Part shown: piece by piece, positions 61,926 to 64,000 of the stretch
Position numbering within the stretch: position 1 is the first letter of the stretch
Layout of the letters: each line of letters opens with the position of its first letter
Source of the DNA: Planctomycetota bacterium
GTDB lineage: Bacteria > Planctomycetota > UBA1135 > GCA-002686595
Direction of reading: 5' to 3'
Length of the DNA: 64,000 nt
Assembly (NCBI GenBank): GCA_020638835.1
Contig: JACKHV010000001.1
Coordinates: 372,001 to 436,000, forward strand
Made by a program: the position numbers and the translations under genes
The notes under the pieces: generated by a model
Databases searched by the model: none
What the model was told of the DNA's origin: nothing
What the model saw: the letters and a program-made list of their open reading frames with translations, nothing else

Positions 61926-64000
61926 TCGAGCATCGGCACGTGCTCTTCCTGGCATCCGCCGGGACGGGCAAGACCTTCCAGCTGACGAACCACTTCCTGC
62001 GGCTGCTGTTCGACGGCGTTCCGCCGGAACGCATCCTCGCGACGACCTTCACGCGCAAGGCGGCGGGCGAGATCCTCGACCGCGTGCTCGAGCGGCTCGT
62101 CGAGGGCGCGCACGGCGGCGCAGGGCTTACGCAGCTCGCGCACTTCGTCGCGCGTCCGGGGCTGAGCGCCGACGAGTGCGTGCGCTTGCTCGGCGGGCTG
62201 ACGCGCGCCATCGACCGCTTCCAGGTGCGCACGATCGACGCCTTCTTCGTGCAGCTCGCGAACCTCTTCGCGCTCGACCTCGAGCTGCCGCCCGACTGGT
62301 CGATCGTGGACGAGCGCGAGGACCTGGAGTTGCGCGACGAAGCCGTGGCGAGCGTCCTCGGCGACGGCGACAAGGCGGAGCGCCTGGAGCTGCTGCGCGG
62401 CCTGCGCGCCGGCGCGGCGCCGAGCCGCGTGCACGACGAGGTGCTCAGCCGGCTCGACGAAGGGCGCGACCTCTACCTGGAGAGCAGCGAAGAAGCGTGG
62501 TCGTGCGTGCGCTCGGTGGGCAAGCTCGAGCCGAAGGCACTCGACGCGGCGCTCGGGAACCTGCGCTCGGCGGAGTTGCCGCGCAAGAAGAACGGCGATC
62601 CGGACTCGCGCTTCGAGAAGGCGCTTGCGGTCGCGCTGGAAGCCGTCGAGAAGGAGGACTGGAGCGTGCTCGTCGAGAAAGGGCTGGGACGCGCCGTGCT
62701 CGACTGCAGCTGCGCGTACTACAAGGTTCCGTTCAGCGACAGTCTGATCGAGTCCTTGACGCCCGTCGTCTCGCACGCCGTCGCGTGCCTGGTCGAGGAG
62801 ATCGCGCAGCGCAACGCCGCCCTGCGCGAGCTGCTGCGCCGCTTCGAGGAACGCTACCAGCAGCTGAAGCGTTCGCGCGGCGCGTACCGCTTCGACGACC
62901 TGCCGCTCGCGCTGGCGGGCAATGCGCAGGCGAACAACCCGCTCGAGGAACGCGAGCTCGACCTGTGGTTCCGACTCGACGGGCGGCTCGACCACCTCTT
63001 GCTCGACGAGTTCCAAGACACTGCACCGCTGCAGTGGCGCATCCTCGCGCCCGTGGCGGAAGAGGTCCTCGCCGACGGCACCGGCGAGCGTTCGTTCTTC
63101 TGCGTGGGGGACACGAAGCAGTCGATCTACGGCTGGCGCAAGGCCGAACCGCGCTTGCTCGCGGGGCTCGCGGCGAAGTACCCGGTGCTCGAGGAGACGT
63201 ACATGACGGAGAGCTACCGCTCTTCGCATGTGGTCCTCGACACCGTCAACCGCGTCTTCGGCAGGGTGGGCAAGAACGAGGCGTTCGCCGCGGAAACGCG
63301 CGAAGTCGAGCGCGCGGCGGCGGTCGCGTGGGAGGCGAGCTACCAAGAACACGTTGCGGCGAAGGACCTGTCCGGAGCCGCCTTCGTCGTGCTGGCGGAC
63401 GAACCGGACGAGGAGCGCGGAGAGAAGACTGTCGACTGCGTGCTGCGCCGCTGCGTCGAGCGCGTCACGCAGATCCGCGCGGAGGCGCCCGCGGCGACGG
63501 TCGGCGTGCTGCTGCGCCGCAAGGCGTGGATCCCGAGCTTGATCCACGCGCTGCGCGAGGCCGGCGTCCCGGCGAGCGGCGAGGGCGGCAACCCGCTGAT
63601 CGACGCAGAGTCCGTGCAAGCGTTCCTGTCGTTGCTGCACCTCGCCGACCACCCGGACGACAGCGCGGCCGCCTTCCACCTCGCGAGCACGCCGTTGGGC
63701 GCGCGCGTGGGGCTCGGGCTGGACGTCGACGAGGCGGGCCGACGCGCGTGGTCGCGCGAGATGCGTGCGCGGCTCGCGGACCAAGGACTCGGTGCGCTCG
63801 CGGAGGAACTCGCGTCCACCGTCGCGCACGACGCCGGTTGGAACGCCTGGGACCGGCAGCGCTTCGCGCAGCTCGTCGACCTCGCCTACGCCTTCGAGGA
63901 CCGTGCGGGGCTGCGCCCGACCGACTTCGCGGAACACGTGCGGCAAGAGCGTGTCGAGGCGGGCGTCGGCGCGGAAGTGCGCGTCATGACGATCCACGCG
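61922..64000 (+). CDS. addA: AddA/RecB-like UvrD-family helicase, 3' end beyond the window
   Basis: 693 codons from GTG 61922, open at the right edge. Superfamily 1A motifs in order: LFLASAGTGKTFQLTNHFLR (Walker A, about 9-28), ILATTFTRKAAGEILDRVL (Ia), VRTIDAFFVQLA, LDHLLLDEFQDTAPLQWRIL (II, about 357), FFCVGDTKQSIYGWRKAEP (III, about 394), YMTESYRSS (IV) and VRVMTIHA at the very end (start of motif V). The missing part should hold motif VI and perhaps a nuclease domain. Coupled to the addB-like gene; the pair is the usual AddAB partner arrangement. No RecC- or RecD-like gene is visible. Confidence 0.88.
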   Translation, partial: MIEHRHVLFLASAGTGKTFQLTNHFLRLLFDGVPPERILATTFTRKAAGEILDRVLERLVEGAHGGAGLTQLAHFVARPGLSADECVRLLGGLTRAIDRFQVRTIDAFFVQLANLFALDLELPPDWSIVDEREDLELRDEAVASVLGDGDKAERLELLRGLRAGAAPSRVHDEVLSRLDEGRDLYLESSEEAWSCVRSVGKLEPKALDAALGNLRSAELPRKKNGDPDSRFEKALAVALEAVEKEDWSVLVEKGLGRAVLDCSCAYYKVPFSDSLIESLTPVVSHAVACLVEEIAQRNAALRELLRRFEERYQQLKRSRGAYRFDDLPLALAGNAQANNPLEERELDLWFRLDGRLDHLLLDEFQDTAPLQWRILAPVAEEVLADGTGERSFFCVGDTKQSIYGWRKAEPRLLAGLAAKYPVLEETYMTESYRSSHVVLDTVNRVFGRVGKNEAFAAETREVERAAAVAWEASYQEHVAAKDLSGAAFVVLADEPDEERGEKTVDCVLRRCVERVTQIRAEAPAATVGVLLRRKAWIPSLIHALREAGVPASGEGGNPLIDAESVQAFLSLLHLADHPDDSAAAFHLASTPLGARVGLGLDVDEAGRRAWSREMRARLADQGLGALAEELASTVAHDAGWNAWDRQRFAQLVDLAYAFEDRAGLRPTDFAEHVRQERVEAGVGAEVRVMTIHA

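Noticed and set aside
61664..63997. 777-residue minus-strand open frame
   Set aside because: It is a shadow of the addA-like helicase, which has all superfamily 1 motifs on the plus strand.

Overview
The window is 64 kb of GC-rich (roughly 70%) bacterial chromosome, densely packed, with few gaps over 200 bases. The best taxonomic clue is the exported protein at 35405-36409. It carries a Cys-rich module (FCLGDG, CPCANLG, GCTNSSG) and a tail (QAWFRDP, GPCGQGSNLS) that I associate with marine Planctomycetota of the Poly30/Pla133 kind. ECF sigma factors with extra C-terminal domains and a HEAT plus VWA exported protein fit the same phylum. This placement is inference. No phage, insertion sequence, CRISPR array, rRNA gene or replication origin was seen.

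Layout. 1-7.2 kb: a partial membrane protein resembling spermidine synthase-type proteins, mutY, a family 2 glycosyltransferase, small unknown genes and a HEAT/VWA protein. 7.3-11.7 kb: an envelope cluster with a flippase-like membrane protein, two SGNH hydrolases and a Wzx/MATE-type flippase. 11.9-19.4 kb: a membrane-tethered sigma factor with an exported C-terminus, a DJ-1-family protein, an exported TPR protein, a second ECF sigma factor, and an exported repeat protein fused in frame to a LarA-like enzyme. 19.4-24.3 kb: UDP-glucose dehydrogenase, tRNA-Val(UAC), a methyltransferase running antisense into the tRNA, and a degenerate NtrC-like regulator. 24.3-37.6 kb (mostly minus strand): a GT-C-like membrane protein, thiI with its cysteine desulfurase, a Met/Thr/Lys operon (two cystathionine gamma-synthase-type enzymes, aspartokinase-homoserine dehydrogenase, asd) behind a strong promoter and a Met-containing leader ORF, two exported proteins and an HD phosphohydrolase.

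37.7-54.6 kb is a long plus-strand housekeeping run: DAHP synthase, tpiA, secG, pyrE, yicC, gmk, coaC, coaB, ftsK, a motorless FtsK-like partner, rimO, pgsA, pgpA, a HAMP/PP2C-like protein, a MazG-like protein and priA. 54.7-64 kb: an exported WD40-like protein, larB-carA on the minus strand, a zinc-ribbon membrane protein, and an AddAB-like recombination nuclease/helicase pair whose second gene runs off the right edge.

The most unusual items are: the FtsK-like protein with an FtsK N-terminus and gamma domain but no motor, joined by an acidic linker containing a 75-bp tandem repeat; two long, near-perfect palindromes of one family anchored on stop codons with compensatory changes; a sigma factor tethered to a membrane segment and exported Ig-like domains; a recurring TAnnnT hexamer 6-7 bases before start codons, suggesting leaderless transcripts; and an aspartokinase-homoserine dehydrogenase with no room for ACT domains. 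Thirteen gene junctions use a 4-base NTGA overlap, so much of the window is probably translationally coupled.
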